Shown piece after piece: positions 40,254 to 48,439 of a stretch of DNA of 64,000 nt. The translations under genes and the position numbers were made by a program. The DNA is taken from positions 1-64,000 of the forward strand of contig CAVOYZ010000007.1 of NCBI GenBank assembly GCA_963700785.1. The letters are read 5' to 3'. The number at the start of each line of letters is the position of its first letter. Within the stretch, counting starts at the first letter, position 1. The notes beneath the pieces are model-generated. The model had not been told where the DNA came from, made no database searches, and saw only the letters and a list, made by a program, of their open reading frames with translations. This stretch comes from CAXMST01 sp963700785 (GTDB lineage: Bacteria; Actinomycetota; Thermoleophilia; Solirubrobacterales; 70-9).

Positions 40254-41336
40254 TCAGCCCTTCGGCACGACGCCTCCTCCCCCGCCGCCGCCCTTGTTGG
40301 GCCGGCGGGAGTCGGGCGCGAAGCGCTTGTAGCGGCGGTTGTCCAGCTGGCCGCGAAGTGCGGCGGCGGCGCTCGGATAGCGCTGGATCATGAACGGGTT
40401 GTTGTTGCCGAACCCCTGGTAGTAGACGAGCAGCTTCGTTCTCCGGTGCGATTCGGCCCATTCGTGCAGGGAGTTGACGAAGCCCGGGTTGTCGGTGTCC
40501 CAGGGCGACCACTCGCCGATCATGAACGGGAAGCCCTTGCGGGCGCGATAGAGGCGCTCGAGCCCCTCGAAGTTCGGGTACTTGCCATAGATGTCGGCGC
40601 CGATCCAGTCGACGTAGCGGCTCCCCGGCCAGTAGGCGGCGGGCCGATTGCTTCTTGATCCGCGGCGAGCCGTGCGTCTGCGGGACCCAGTGGAAGGCGA
40701 CCTTCGGCTTCCCAGCCGCTTCGGGGCGCCGCGGCCGCGCTTCAGCTTCGGCAGGCCCTCGGCGCGCAGCTTCCGGTTCAGCTTGCCGCGCCTGCCGCCG
40801 CGGACGATCAGCACCGCCCGCCGCCAGGCCCGGCGGAACTGCTTCGTCTTGTGAGCGGCGTCGCGAGCCGAGCCGTCGGCGTTGAACGCCGCGTAGGGGT
40901 TCCAGTGCCCGTTCATCTCGGGCAGCAGCCGGATGTAGGTCGGCCGCTTCCAATCGACGAGGAACTCGTTCAGGCGGATCAGGTAGCCGTCGCCGCGCCC
41001 CTTGGCGATCGCCCGCGGGCTGATCACCTCGCTGCACTCGTAGCAGGGCGAGGTCGAGATGCTCAGCATCCCGCGGGTCTCGGTCCGCTTCCAGCGCTGT
41101 TTGGCCTCCTTCAGCTTCCCGCCCCAGGCCTCGAAGGCCTGCAGGACCGGGACGTGGCGGCCGACCGCCTCGGCGAAGGCGAAGTAGTCCCGCTTCGAAC
41201 CGGTGTCGCTGACGCCGGCGTAGATCTTGCCCTTGCCGGGCGCGAAGGTGCGCGCGCCGGCGCTGCCGGCGGCGAGGCCGATCGCGGCGATCGCGATCAC
41301 TGAGACCGCGGCTGTCTTGATCGCGGTGATGCTCAC
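40254..41336 (-). CDS. Exported GH26-like glycoside hydrolase, two compensating frame breaks
   Basis: A 360-residue exported protein with signal peptide (VSVIAIAAIGLAAGSAGA) and a TIM-barrel glycosidase pattern close to GH26 (beta-mannanase-type). The acid/base Glu is in YIRLLPEMNGHWNPY (about residue 141) and the nucleophile Glu in FPFMIGEWSPWDTD (about residue 281). Between 40650 and 40713 the frame is off by one: there the alternate frame reads KPKVAFHWVPQTHGSPRIKK, the family-like sequence with an H-W near a barrel strand. A base is missing at CCC 40711-40713 and one is extra near 40650, so the ends stay in frame. The end is a Gly-rich tail (eight Gly). Start GTG 41336. Confidence 0.78.
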   Translation of the reverse strand: MSITAIKTAAVSVIAIAAIGLAAGSAGARTFAPGKGKIYAGVSDTGSKRDYFAFAEAVGRHVPVLQAFEAWGGKLKEAKQRWKRTETRGMLSISTSPCYECSEVISPRAIAKGRGDGYLIRLNEFLVDWKRPTYIRLLPEMNGHWNPYAAFNADGSARDAAHKTKQFRRAWRRAVLIVRGGRRGKLNRKLRAEGLPKLKRGRGAPKRLGSRRSPSTGSRRRTARRGSRSNRPAAYWPGSRYVDWIGADIYGKYPNFEGLERLYRARKGFPFMIGEWSPWDTDNPGFVNSLHEWAESHRRTKLLVYYQGFGNNNPFMIQRYPSAAAALRGQLDNRRYKRFAPDSRRPNKGGGGGGGVVPKG

Positions 41337-41427
41337 TGCGTCTCTACCTGCAAACCGATGCTAGGTGGTGGGTTGCGGTGCCCCGCAGCCCGGGTCCGCG
41401 GGCTGCAGCGGCACTCCCAGGCCGGGC

Positions 41428-41433
41428 TAAAGT
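41428..41433 (+). promoter_or_regulatory. -10 box TAAAGT, leaderless-type
   Basis: TAAAGT ends 9 bases before ATG 41443. Confidence 0.5.
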
Positions 41434-41442
41434 CCGCCGCTG

Positions 41443-44412
41443 ATGCCGCTGCTCCCCGACCTGATCGCCGCGCCCGCCGCTCGGATCGGGGCCGCGGCCC
41501 AGAACGCGCTCGAGGTGGCGCGGTTCGGGGGACTGCAGACCGACGAGCTGCCGTCGCCCTACGAGGTCTTCGCCGAGCGGCCCGTCTATCGGCTGCGCCG
41601 CTACTACCCGCCCTCGGCGGCCGCGGGGCGGGCCGACGTCCCGGCGATCCTCCTCGTGCCGCCGATGATGCTGGCCGCGGAGATCTATGACGTTTCCCCC
41701 TCCTCGAGCGCGGTGTCGCTGCTCCACGAGCGCGGAGTCGAGCCGTGGGTCGTCGACTTCGGCGCCCCTGAGCGCCAGGAGGGGGGCCTCGAGCGCTCGC
41801 TCACCGACCATGTGCTCGCGGTCTCGGAGGCGATCGACCTGGTCGCCGCCGAGAGCGGTCGCGACGTGCACATCGGCGGCTACTCGCAGGGGGGGATGTT
41901 CTGCTACCAGGTCGCCGCCTACCGGCGCAGCGAGTCGATCGCCAGCGTGATCGTCTTCGGCAGCCCGGTCGACACTCGCGGGACGCTGACCTTCGGCATG
42001 CCGGAGGAGATCCTCACCCGCGGCGCCGCCTTCCTCGCCGACAACGTGCTCGCCCGCACCGCGCTGCCGGCCTGGGCGAGCCGCACCGGCTTCCGGATGA
42101 TGGACCCGGCGAAGTCGCTGCGCCAGCGGCTCGAGTTCGTCCGCAACATCCACGACCGCGAGGCGTTGCTGCCCAGGGAGCGGCAGCGCCGGTTCCTCGA
42201 GGCCGAGGGCTGGGTCGCCTGGCCGGGTCCGGCTCTGGCGGAGGTGATCAAACAGTTCGGCGTCCACAACCGGCTCGTCTCCGGCGGCTTCGTGATCGAG
42301 GGCCGGCTGGTGACGCTCGCCGACATGACCTGCCCGGTGCTCGTCTTCGTCGGCGAGACCGACGACATCGCTCCTCCGCGGACGGTCCGGGCGGTGGCCC
42401 GCGCCGCGCCGCGGGCGGACGTCTACGAGATGGCGTTGCCGGCGGGCCACTTCGGCCTCGTCGTCGGCTCGGTCTCGGTCGAGACCACCTGGCCGACGGT
42501 GGCCGCCTGGTCGCGCCACCGCGACGGGCGCGGCGAGCTTCCCGCCGGGATCGAGCGGATCGACGCCGATGCGGCGGCCACGGCCGAGGCCGAGCTCGGC
42601 GGTCGGATCGGCCCCAGGCTCGAGCTGGCCGCCGGCGCCGGAATCGGGGTCGCTCAGGCGCTGGCCGGCGCGGCGCTCGGCGCGACTCGGACCGCGCGGG
42701 AGCTGCTCGGCGGCGGCCGCGACGACTTCGGCCGGCTCAGCCGGCTCGGGCGGATCAGCCCCGGCACCCGGATCTCGTTCGGCCTGCTCGTCGACGAGCA
42801 GGCCGAGCGCGCGCCCGAGGACGTCGCACTGCTGTTCGGCGATCGCGGCCACAGCCGCCGCGCGGTCAACGAGCGGATCGACAACGTGGTCAGGGGGCTG
42901 CTGGCGATCGGCGTGCGACAGGGCGAGCACGTGGGGGTGCTGATGCAGACCCGCCCCAGCGCGCTGACCGCGGTCGCGGCGCTCAACCGGCTCGGCGCGG
43001 TCGCGGTGCTGATGCGCCCAGACGGCGATCCCGAGCGCGAGGCGGAGCTCGGCAAGCTCGATCGGGTGATCGCCGATCCCCGGAACGCAGCGCGGGTCGC
43101 CGATCAGACCGGCCGGCAGGTGTACGTGCTGGGCGGCGGCGGCGGCCCGCGCGAGCTGGCCGCGGGCCTGATCGACATGGAGGCGATCGACCCCGATCAG
43201 GTTCGTCCGCCCGCCTGGTATCGGCCGAACCCGGGCCGGGCCGGCGACCTCGCCTTCATCCTCTTCACCGGCAGCGGCGACCGGACGCGGGCGAACCGGA
43301 TCACCAACTCGCGCTGGGCGCTGTCGGCGTTCGGCACCGCCTCCTCGGCAGCGCTGTCGGCCGGCGACACCGTCTACAGCGCGACCCCGGTCTACCACCC
43401 TTCGGCCCTGCTGATGGCAATCGGCGGCGCGGTCGCCGGTGGCGCGCGGCTGGCCGTCGCCGAGGACGTCGCTCCGGCGGACTTCTGGGACGAGGTCAGG
43501 CGCTACGGGGCGACGATCGTCTCCTACACCTGGACGATGCTCGATCAGATCGTCGAGGCGCCGCCGCACCCGGGGGAGCGGCACCACCCGATCCGGCTGC
43601 TGATCGGCTCGGGGATGCCGCGCACGACCTGGAAGCGGGTCAACGAACGCCTCGCTCCGGCCCGGGTGCTCGAGTTCTACGCCTCGACCGAGGGCGACGC
43701 GGTGCTCGTCAACCTGACCGGAGACAAGCCCGGCTGCAAGGGCCGTCCGCTGCCCGGCAGCGCCGAGGTCCGGATCGCCGCCTACGACCCGCTCGCCGGC
43801 AAGCTCACCGAGGGCGACGACGGCTTCGCCCTGCAGTGCGGGCGGCGCGAGGTCGGGATGCTGCTGGCCCGGGTGCGGCCGAGCGCGATCGTCAGCGGCG
43901 CCGGGACGATCCGCGGCGTGTTCGAGCCCGGCGACGCGTGGCTGCAGACGGGCGACCTGTTCCGGCGCGACGTCGACGGCGACTTCTGGCTTGTCGATCA
44001 CGTCCCGGCCCTGGTCCGGACGAGCGCCGGGATCGTGCCCGCAGGTCCGATTCAGGACGCGCTCGCCGAGCTCCCCGCGGTTCGCCTCGCACACGCCTAC
44101 GGGGTCCGGGGCGGCTCAGCCGCTGCGCAGATCTCGGTGGTCGCCGTGACCCTGCGCGAGGGCGCGAAGCTCGACGCCGCCGACCTCGATCGCGTGCTCG
44201 CCGGTCTCGGCTCGCCCGGCCGCCCGGATCTGGTCCGGGTGATCGAGCGGATGCCGGTCACGACCTGGTACCGGGTGCGGACCGCCGCCTTGCGCGAGCA
44301 GGGGGTGCCGGCACCGGACGAGCCGGCGACGTCCTGGTACTGGGATCAGGGGCGGGGTGGCTACGCGGCGCTGACCGAGGCCGCCCGGGAGCGCCTGCTG
44401 GAGCGCCCCTGA
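41443..44412 (+). CDS. Fusion: PhaC-like alpha/beta-hydrolase + AMP-binding synthetase
   Basis: A 989-residue two-domain protein. Residues 1-370 are an alpha/beta-hydrolase resembling PHA synthase: PAILLVPPMM, nucleophile elbow IGGYSQGGMF (Ser about 148, where PhaC has Cys), Asp in VGETDDIAPP (about 307) and His in LPAGHFGLVV (about 336). Residues 445-985 are an acyl-CoA synthetase-like adenylating domain: LLVDEQAERAPEDVALLF, a phosphate loop ILFTGSGDRTRANRITN, EFYASTEG, and TGDLFRRDVDGDFWLVDH. The loop lacks the usual T-T-G-x-P-K and the C-terminal Lys motif is replaced by MPVTTWYRVRTAAL, so adenylation may be altered. The domains could pass an acyl group between them. No frame break. Confidence 0.85.
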   Translation: MPLLPDLIAAPAARIGAAAQNALEVARFGGLQTDELPSPYEVFAERPVYRLRRYYPPSAAAGRADVPAILLVPPMMLAAEIYDVSPSSSAVSLLHERGVEPWVVDFGAPERQEGGLERSLTDHVLAVSEAIDLVAAESGRDVHIGGYSQGGMFCYQVAAYRRSESIASVIVFGSPVDTRGTLTFGMPEEILTRGAAFLADNVLARTALPAWASRTGFRMMDPAKSLRQRLEFVRNIHDREALLPRERQRRFLEAEGWVAWPGPALAEVIKQFGVHNRLVSGGFVIEGRLVTLADMTCPVLVFVGETDDIAPPRTVRAVARAAPRADVYEMALPAGHFGLVVGSVSVETTWPTVAAWSRHRDGRGELPAGIERIDADAAATAEAELGGRIGPRLELAAGAGIGVAQALAGAALGATRTARELLGGGRDDFGRLSRLGRISPGTRISFGLLVDEQAERAPEDVALLFGDRGHSRRAVNERIDNVVRGLLAIGVRQGEHVGVLMQTRPSALTAVAALNRLGAVAVLMRPDGDPEREAELGKLDRVIADPRNAARVADQTGRQVYVLGGGGGPRELAAGLIDMEAIDPDQVRPPAWYRPNPGRAGDLAFILFTGSGDRTRANRITNSRWALSAFGTASSAALSAGDTVYSATPVYHPSALLMAIGGAVAGGARLAVAEDVAPADFWDEVRRYGATIVSYTWTMLDQIVEAPPHPGERHHPIRLLIGSGMPRTTWKRVNERLAPARVLEFYASTEGDAVLVNLTGDKPGCKGRPLPGSAEVRIAAYDPLAGKLTEGDDGFALQCGRREVGMLLARVRPSAIVSGAGTIRGVFEPGDAWLQTGDLFRRDVDGDFWLVDHVPALVRTSAGIVPAGPIQDALAELPAVRLAHAYGVRGGSAAAQISVVAVTLREGAKLDAADLDRVLAGLGSPGRPDLVRVIERMPVTTWYRVRTAALREQGVPAPDEPATSWYWDQGRGGYAALTEAARERLLERP

Positions 44413-44465
44413 GGCCGACGCCGGCCGGGGCCGCGGCAGCGCACCGAGCTACGGGCGGCGGCGTC

Positions 44466-44471
44466 TAGGAT
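44466..44471 (+). promoter_or_regulatory. -10 box TAGGAT, leaderless-type
   Basis: TAGGAT ends 8 bases before ATG 44480. Confidence 0.5.
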
Positions 44472-44479
44472 CGGGGGCG

Positions 44480-44917
44480 ATGACCACCTTCACCCTGACC
44501 CGGGCCGTGGCCGCGCCGCCCGAGGTCGTCTTCGACACGATCACCGATCACCCCTCGTATCCGGAGTTCACGCCGATCCGGCGAGCGGTGCTCGAGCGCG
44601 AGGGCGAGGGAGCTCCGAACGGGGTCGGCGCGATTCGCGCTCTGCACGTGCTCGGTCCACCGATCCGCGAGCGGGTGCTCGACTACCGGCGCCCCGAGCG
44701 GTTCAGCTACGAGGTGCTCTCCGGGGTCCCGGTCAAGAGCCAGGTCGGGACGGTCACGATCGAGGCCTCGCCGGCCGGGAGCGTGATCCGCTATCACCTC
44801 GAGCTCGAGCCGCTGGTGCCCGGGACCGGCGCAGCGGTCGCCGCCGTCGCCAAGGCCGCGCTCGGTCGCCTGATGAGCGGCGTCGCCGGCGAGGCCGAGC
44901 GCCGGTCCGAGCGCTAG
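44480..44917 (+). CDS. SRPBCC-family protein (first copy)
   Basis: A 145-residue START/Bet v 1-like (SRPBCC) protein with a deep hydrophobic pocket in known relatives. Opening FTLTRAVAAPPEVVFDTITD and the central PNGVGAIRALHVLGPPIRE, FSYEVLSGVPVKSQVGTV are typical of polyketide cyclase/dehydrase-like members. It is closely related to the gene at 45412-45849, with a phosphatase gene between them. Probable small-lipid or aromatic ligand binding; no catalytic residues can be named. Confidence 0.85.
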   Translation: MTTFTLTRAVAAPPEVVFDTITDHPSYPEFTPIRRAVLEREGEGAPNGVGAIRALHVLGPPIRERVLDYRRPERFSYEVLSGVPVKSQVGTVTIEASPAGSVIRYHLELEPLVPGTGAAVAAVAKAALGRLMSGVAGEAERRSER

Positions 44918-44924
44918 GAGTCGC

Positions 44925-45425
44925 ATGGTCCGGGTTCTGTTCGTCTGCCTCGGCAACATCTGCCGCTCGCCGACCGCCGAGGGCGTGATGCGGGCGCTCG
45001 CGGCCGAGGCCGGCGTCGATCACCGGCTCGAGATCGACAGCGCCGGCACCGGCAGCTGGCACGTCGGCCATCCGCCCGACGATCGGGCCGCCGCCGCCGC
45101 GGCCCGACGTGGGATCGAGCTCGCCGGGGCGGCCCGACGGGTCGAGCCGTCCGACCTCGATCGCTTCGACCTGGTGATCGCGATGGATCGCGACAACCTC
45201 GCGGAGCTGGAGCGGATGGCCGGGGACGGCACGCAGGAGAAGCTCGCGCTGCTGCGCCAGTTCGACGAGGCAGCCGCTGCCGCCGGCGAGCTCGAGGTCC
45301 CCGATCCCTACTACGGGGGCGAGGACGGCTTCGACCTCGTTCTCGACGTCGTCACCGCCGGCTGCCGCGGCCTGCTGCTCGAGATCGCCGAGCAGCATAT
45401 GATCGACGCCGATGGCAACGCTTGA
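44925..45425 (+). CDS. Low-molecular-weight protein-tyrosine phosphatase
   Basis: A 166-residue LMW-PTP/arsenate-reductase-fold enzyme. The phosphate loop is FVCLGNICRSPTAEG, holding Cys-X5-Arg-Ser near residue 8-15; the general-acid Asp is in VPDPYYGGEDGF (about residue 126). It removes phosphate from tyrosine in proteins; related PtpA-type enzymes are known from mycobacteria. AGGAG overlapping the previous stop serves as the ribosome-binding site. Its last 14 bases overlap the second SRPBCC gene. A tyrosine kinase partner is not present in the window. Confidence 0.93.
   Translation: MVRVLFVCLGNICRSPTAEGVMRALAAEAGVDHRLEIDSAGTGSWHVGHPPDDRAAAAAARRGIELAGAARRVEPSDLDRFDLVIAMDRDNLAELERMAGDGTQEKLALLRQFDEAAAAAGELEVPDPYYGGEDGFDLVLDVVTAGCRGLLLEIAEQHMIDADGNA
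45398..45403 (+). promoter_or_regulatory. -10 box TATGAT inside the phosphatase gene
   Basis: TATGAT ends 8 bases before ATG 45412, within the last codons of the phosphatase gene, so the second SRPBCC gene may have its own transcript. Confidence 0.4.
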
Positions 45426-45849
45426 CTTCTCCCGCACTGTTGCAGCACCGGTCGAGACCGTCTGGGAGGTGGTGGCCGACCTCCGCGGGATGGCGGACTT
45501 CACCCGCTTCCGCAAGATCGAGCTCGAGCGGGAGGGCGATCCGCCCCCCAACGGGGTCGGAGCGATCCGCGTCATGCACCTGGTCGGCCCGCCGGTCCGC
45601 GAGGAGATCATCGCCTTCGATCCGCCGCGCCGGTTCTCCTACCGCCTGCTCTCCGGCATACCGGTCAAGGACCACGTCGGGACGATCGAGCTCGAGCCGG
45701 CGGGCGAGGGGACGCGGATGAGCTACGTGCTGGAGACGACGCCGGCGGTGCCGCTGGTCGGGTTCGCGGTGGTCGCGGTGATGCGGAACATGGTCGAGAG
45801 CATCGCCGCCGGGATCGCGGGCGAGGCCGAGAGGCGCGCGCGGAGCTGA
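45412..45849 (+). CDS. SRPBCC-family protein (second copy)
   Basis: A 145-residue SRPBCC protein, the same length as the copy at 44480-44917 and similar throughout: FSRTVAAPVETVWEVVADL, PNGVGAIRVMHLVGPPVREE, FSYRLLSGIPVKDHVGTI. It overlaps the end of the phosphatase gene by 14 bases and the start of the kinase-like gene by 4. The conserved pair around a phosphatase suggests a tandem duplication with both copies kept. Confidence 0.85.
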   Translation: MATLDFSRTVAAPVETVWEVVADLRGMADFTRFRKIELEREGDPPPNGVGAIRVMHLVGPPVREEIIAFDPPRRFSYRLLSGIPVKDHVGTIELEPAGEGTRMSYVLETTPAVPLVGFAVVAVMRNMVESIAAGIAGEAERRARS

Positions 45850-46721
45850 CCGCGGCCGAGGAGCTGCTCGAGGCCCTGTCCTCGGCGCTCGGCGAGCGTC
45901 CGGTTTCGGCACGGCCGATCGCCGGCGGCGACATCAACCAGGCCTACGACGTCGAGCTCAGCGGCGGCGCCCACGCGTTCGTCAAGACGCGGCCGACGGC
46001 CGAGCCCGAGGAGTACGAGGCTGAGGCCGCGGGACTCGCCTGGCTGCGGGAGGGGCCGGTGCGGGTGCCCGAGGTGCTCGGGCTCGGGTCGGAGCCACCG
46101 TTTCTGGCGCTGCAGTGGGTCGAGCCCGGCAGCCTCAGCGCCGCCGGCGCGGAGCGGTTCGGCCGCGGGCTCGCGCAGCTGCACGCGCTCGGCGCCCCGG
46201 CGCACGCGTGGCTGCCGGGACAACCCTCCCGTCAGCGCCTCGGCTCGCTCGGGCTCGAGGCGAGGCCCGGCGACGACTGGCCGCGGGTCTACGCCGAGCA
46301 GCGCCTGCGACCGCTCGTGCAGCTGGCGCTCGAGCGGGATGCGCTGGCCGGCTCCGGCGCCGACGCAGTGCTCGAGGTCTGCGACCGGATCGAGGAGCTG
46401 GCCGGGCCGCGGGAGCCTCCGGCGCGACTCCACGGCGACCTCTGGGCGGGCAACGTCCACGCCGATTCCGCCGGCGAGGCCTGGCTGATCGACCCCTCGG
46501 CGCAGGGTGGCCACCGGGAGATGGACCTGGCGATGCTGAGGCTGTTCGGCGCTCCCGGGGGAGAGCGCCCGTTTGCCGCCTACGAGGAGGCCGCGCCGCT
46601 CGCCGCCGGTCACCAGGAGCGGGTCGCCCTCTGGCAGCTGCAGCCGCTGCTGGTCCACGCGGTGCTCTTCGGCGGCCACTACGGGGCGGCCGCCGAGCGC
46701 GCCGCGCGGAGCTACCTCTAG
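45846..46721 (+). CDS. Fructosamine/ketosamine-3-kinase family protein (CTG start?)
   Basis: A 291-residue kinase-fold enzyme, normal length for fructosamine-3-kinase family members, which phosphorylate glycated proteins or sugars and so help deglycation. Motifs: ARPIAGGDINQAYDVEL (nucleotide loop), AFVKTRP (Lys), FLALQWVEPGS, catalytic loop RLHGDLWAGNVHAD (Asp about residue 198), and WLIDPSAQGGHREMDLAML (metal Asp). The frame is open across the preceding gene but has no ATG, GTG or TTG until GTG 46059, which would delete the nucleotide loop. CTG 45846 overlaps the upstream stop as CTGA and is the best start; a base change or indel is the alternative. Confidence 0.82.
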   Translation: MTAAEELLEALSSALGERPVSARPIAGGDINQAYDVELSGGAHAFVKTRPTAEPEEYEAEAAGLAWLREGPVRVPEVLGLGSEPPFLALQWVEPGSLSAAGAERFGRGLAQLHALGAPAHAWLPGQPSRQRLGSLGLEARPGDDWPRVYAEQRLRPLVQLALERDALAGSGADAVLEVCDRIEELAGPREPPARLHGDLWAGNVHADSAGEAWLIDPSAQGGHREMDLAMLRLFGAPGGERPFAAYEEAAPLAAGHQERVALWQLQPLLVHAVLFGGHYGAAAERAARSYL

Positions 46722-46770
46722 GACCGGCGGCTCCGGCCGGACGGCCGAACCCCCCTGCCACACTGCCCAA

Positions 46771-47763
46771 ATGGACTTCGAGCTGCTCGACAAGACGCTG
46801 GCTGACGCGGGCGAGCCGTCGTTCCGCGCGCGACAGGTGTGGGAGTGGGCCGCGGCGGGAGCCCATGCCTACGGCCAGATGACCAACCTGCCCAAGGACC
46901 TGCGGGTGCGCCTGCAGGCCGAGGTCCCGTTCTCGACGGTCAACGTCGCCGCCGTCGCCCGGGCCGATGACGGCACCGAGAAGGTGCTCTTCAACACGCT
47001 CGACGGTCGCCCGATCGAGACCGTCCTGATGCGGTACCGCGATGGGCGCCGCTCGATCTGCGTCTCCTCGCAGTCGGGCTGTCCGCTCACCTGCAGCTTC
47101 TGCGCCACGGGCCGGATGACCTTCGGCCGCAACCTGACCGCGGCCGAGATCATCGACCAGGTGCTGCACTTCCGCCGCGCCGAGGCGGTCAATCACCTCG
47201 TCTTCATGGGGATGGGGGAGCCGCTGATGAACCTCGACGCCCTGATCGAGGTCGCTGAGCGGCTGCCCGAGACCGGGATCGCCACCTCGCACACCACCGT
47301 CTCCACCGTCGGCTGGGTCCCGGGAATCGAGCGCCTCGCCCGCGAGGGCCCGCGGATCCGCCTGGCGCTCTCGGTTCACGCTGCCGAGGAGGACCTGCGA
47401 AGCGAGCTGATGGAGGTCAACGACCGTTACCCGCTGCGCGAGGCACTGCAGGCGTGCCTACGCTGGCGCGAGGCGCGGCGCAAGCGCGTCTACGTCGAGT
47501 ACCTGATGCTCGGCGGCGTCAACGACGCGCCCGATCAGGCCCTGGTGCTGGCCGAGGTCCTGAAGCCGACCGACGCCTGGAAGGTCAACCTGATCCCCTA
47601 CAACCCGACCCCCGGTCGCTATCGGGCCTCGACGCCCGAGGCAATCGAGGCCTTCCGCTCGGTCCTCCTCGGCCGCGGCATCCCGACCACCGTGCGACTG
47701 ACCCGCGGTCGCGAGATCGCCGCCGCCTGCGGCCAGCTCGCGGTCGAGCGCGCGACCGCGTAG
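46771..47763 (+). CDS. rlmN: Dual-specificity RNA methyltransferase RlmN
   Basis: A 330-residue radical-SAM enzyme that methylates C2 of adenosine 2503 in 23S rRNA and A37 in some tRNAs. The 4Fe-4S motif is CPLTCSFC (Cys-X3-Cys-X2-Cys) in SSQSGCPLTCSFCATGRM. Next come VNHLVFMGMGEPLMNLDAL and the resolving Cys near the C-terminus in EIAAACGQLA; the methyl-carrying Cys lies in the conserved C-terminal segment. ATG 46771 opens directly with the N-terminal domain (FRARQVWEW). A strong hairpin follows at 47811-47837. Confidence 0.96.
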   Translation: MDFELLDKTLADAGEPSFRARQVWEWAAAGAHAYGQMTNLPKDLRVRLQAEVPFSTVNVAAVARADDGTEKVLFNTLDGRPIETVLMRYRDGRRSICVSSQSGCPLTCSFCATGRMTFGRNLTAAEIIDQVLHFRRAEAVNHLVFMGMGEPLMNLDALIEVAERLPETGIATSHTTVSTVGWVPGIERLAREGPRIRLALSVHAAEEDLRSELMEVNDRYPLREALQACLRWREARRKRVYVEYLMLGGVNDAPDQALVLAEVLKPTDAWKVNLIPYNPTPGRYRASTPEAIEAFRSVLLGRGIPTTVRLTRGREIAAACGQLAVERATA

Positions 47764-47810
47764 CCCGCGTCTCGGCCCGATCGACCCGGCCCGCTCGACC
47801 GCGAGAGCAT

Positions 47811-47837
47811 CGAAACCCACATATGACGTGGGTTTCG
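47811..47837. terminator. Bidirectional terminator hairpin
   Basis: A perfect 10-bp inverted repeat (CGAAACCCAC / GTGGGTTTCG) around a 7-base loop sits between the convergent rlmN and cyclophilin genes. The AAA/TTT at the stem base is unusually AT-rich for this genome and gives each strand a short T-run, as expected of a two-way terminator. Confidence 0.7.
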
Positions 47838-47880
47838 GTGCGTTCGGCGCTTACGCGGTGTTCGCGGCCCGCGACGCGGG

Positions 47881-48339
47881 CTAGTCGGAGAGCTCGATGC
47901 GCTCGATCACCTGCGGCTCGACCGGCGCGTCGCCCGGGCCGGTCTCGGTGGCCTCGATCGCGTCGACCGCGTCCATGCCTCCGGTGACGACGCCGAACAC
48001 GGTGTGCTTGCCGTCGAGCCAGGGCGCCTCCTCGGTGGTGACGATGAAGAACTGGGAGCCGTTGGTGTTGGGCCCGGCGTTGGCCATCGCGAGCGCGCCG
48101 CGAGCGATCTTGTGCTGGTTGAACTCGTCCTCGAACTGATATCCCGGCCCGCCGGTCCCGGTTCCCTCCGGGCAGCCGCCCTGGATCATGAAGTCCTTGA
48201 TCACCCGGTGGAAGACGAGGCCGTCGTAGAAGCCGTCCGCGGCGAGCTTGCGGAAGTTCTCGACCGTCTTCGGGGCATCTGCGTCGTGAAGCTCGAGCTC
48301 GATCGCGCCGGCATTGGTGTGAAGCGTTGCTGTTGACAT
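47881..48339 (-). CDS. Peptidyl-prolyl cis-trans isomerase (cyclophilin)
   Basis: A 152-residue cytoplasmic cyclophilin that speeds proline isomerisation during protein folding. Core motifs are present: FHRVIKDFMIQGGCPEGTGTGG (active-site Arg and Phe, shortened here), FEDEF, ALAMANAGPNTNGSQFFI and HTVFGVV. No signal peptide. It is the compact actinobacterial type ending with the VIERIEL strand. TAGAGT lies 7 bases upstream of ATG 48339. Confidence 0.93.
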   Translation of the reverse strand: MSTATLHTNAGAIELELHDADAPKTVENFRKLAADGFYDGLVFHRVIKDFMIQGGCPEGTGTGGPGYQFEDEFNQHKIARGALAMANAGPNTNGSQFFIVTTEEAPWLDGKHTVFGVVTGGMDAVDAIEATETGPGDAPVEPQVIERIELSD

Positions 48340-48346
48340 TCCGACG

Positions 48347-48352
48347 ACTCTA
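48347..48352 (-). promoter_or_regulatory. -10 box TAGAGT for the cyclophilin gene
   Basis: On the minus strand TAGAGT ends 7 bases before ATG 48339. Confidence 0.5.
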
Positions 48353-48397
48353 CAGACCGTCGCTCCGGACGCAGCCGGAGCATCTGTGAGCGCTCGC

Positions 48398-48403
48398 TAA
48401 GAT
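48398..48403 (+). promoter_or_regulatory. -10 box TAAGAT upstream of the sulfatase leader
   Basis: TAAGAT lies 94 bases before the first sulfatase ATG and 36 bases before the leader ORF at 48440, so this operon, unlike most, would have a real 5' leader. Confidence 0.4.
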
Positions 48404-48439
48404 CCGATCCCCTCCCGGGGGGTCTGGCGGAGGCGGGCC

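Noticed and set aside
41344..44094. 916-residue minus-strand frame opposite the hydrolase-synthetase fusion
   Set aside because: Low-complexity Arg/Asp/Ala-rich shadow of a GC-rich gene, with no domain pattern; the plus-strand protein has clear motifs.
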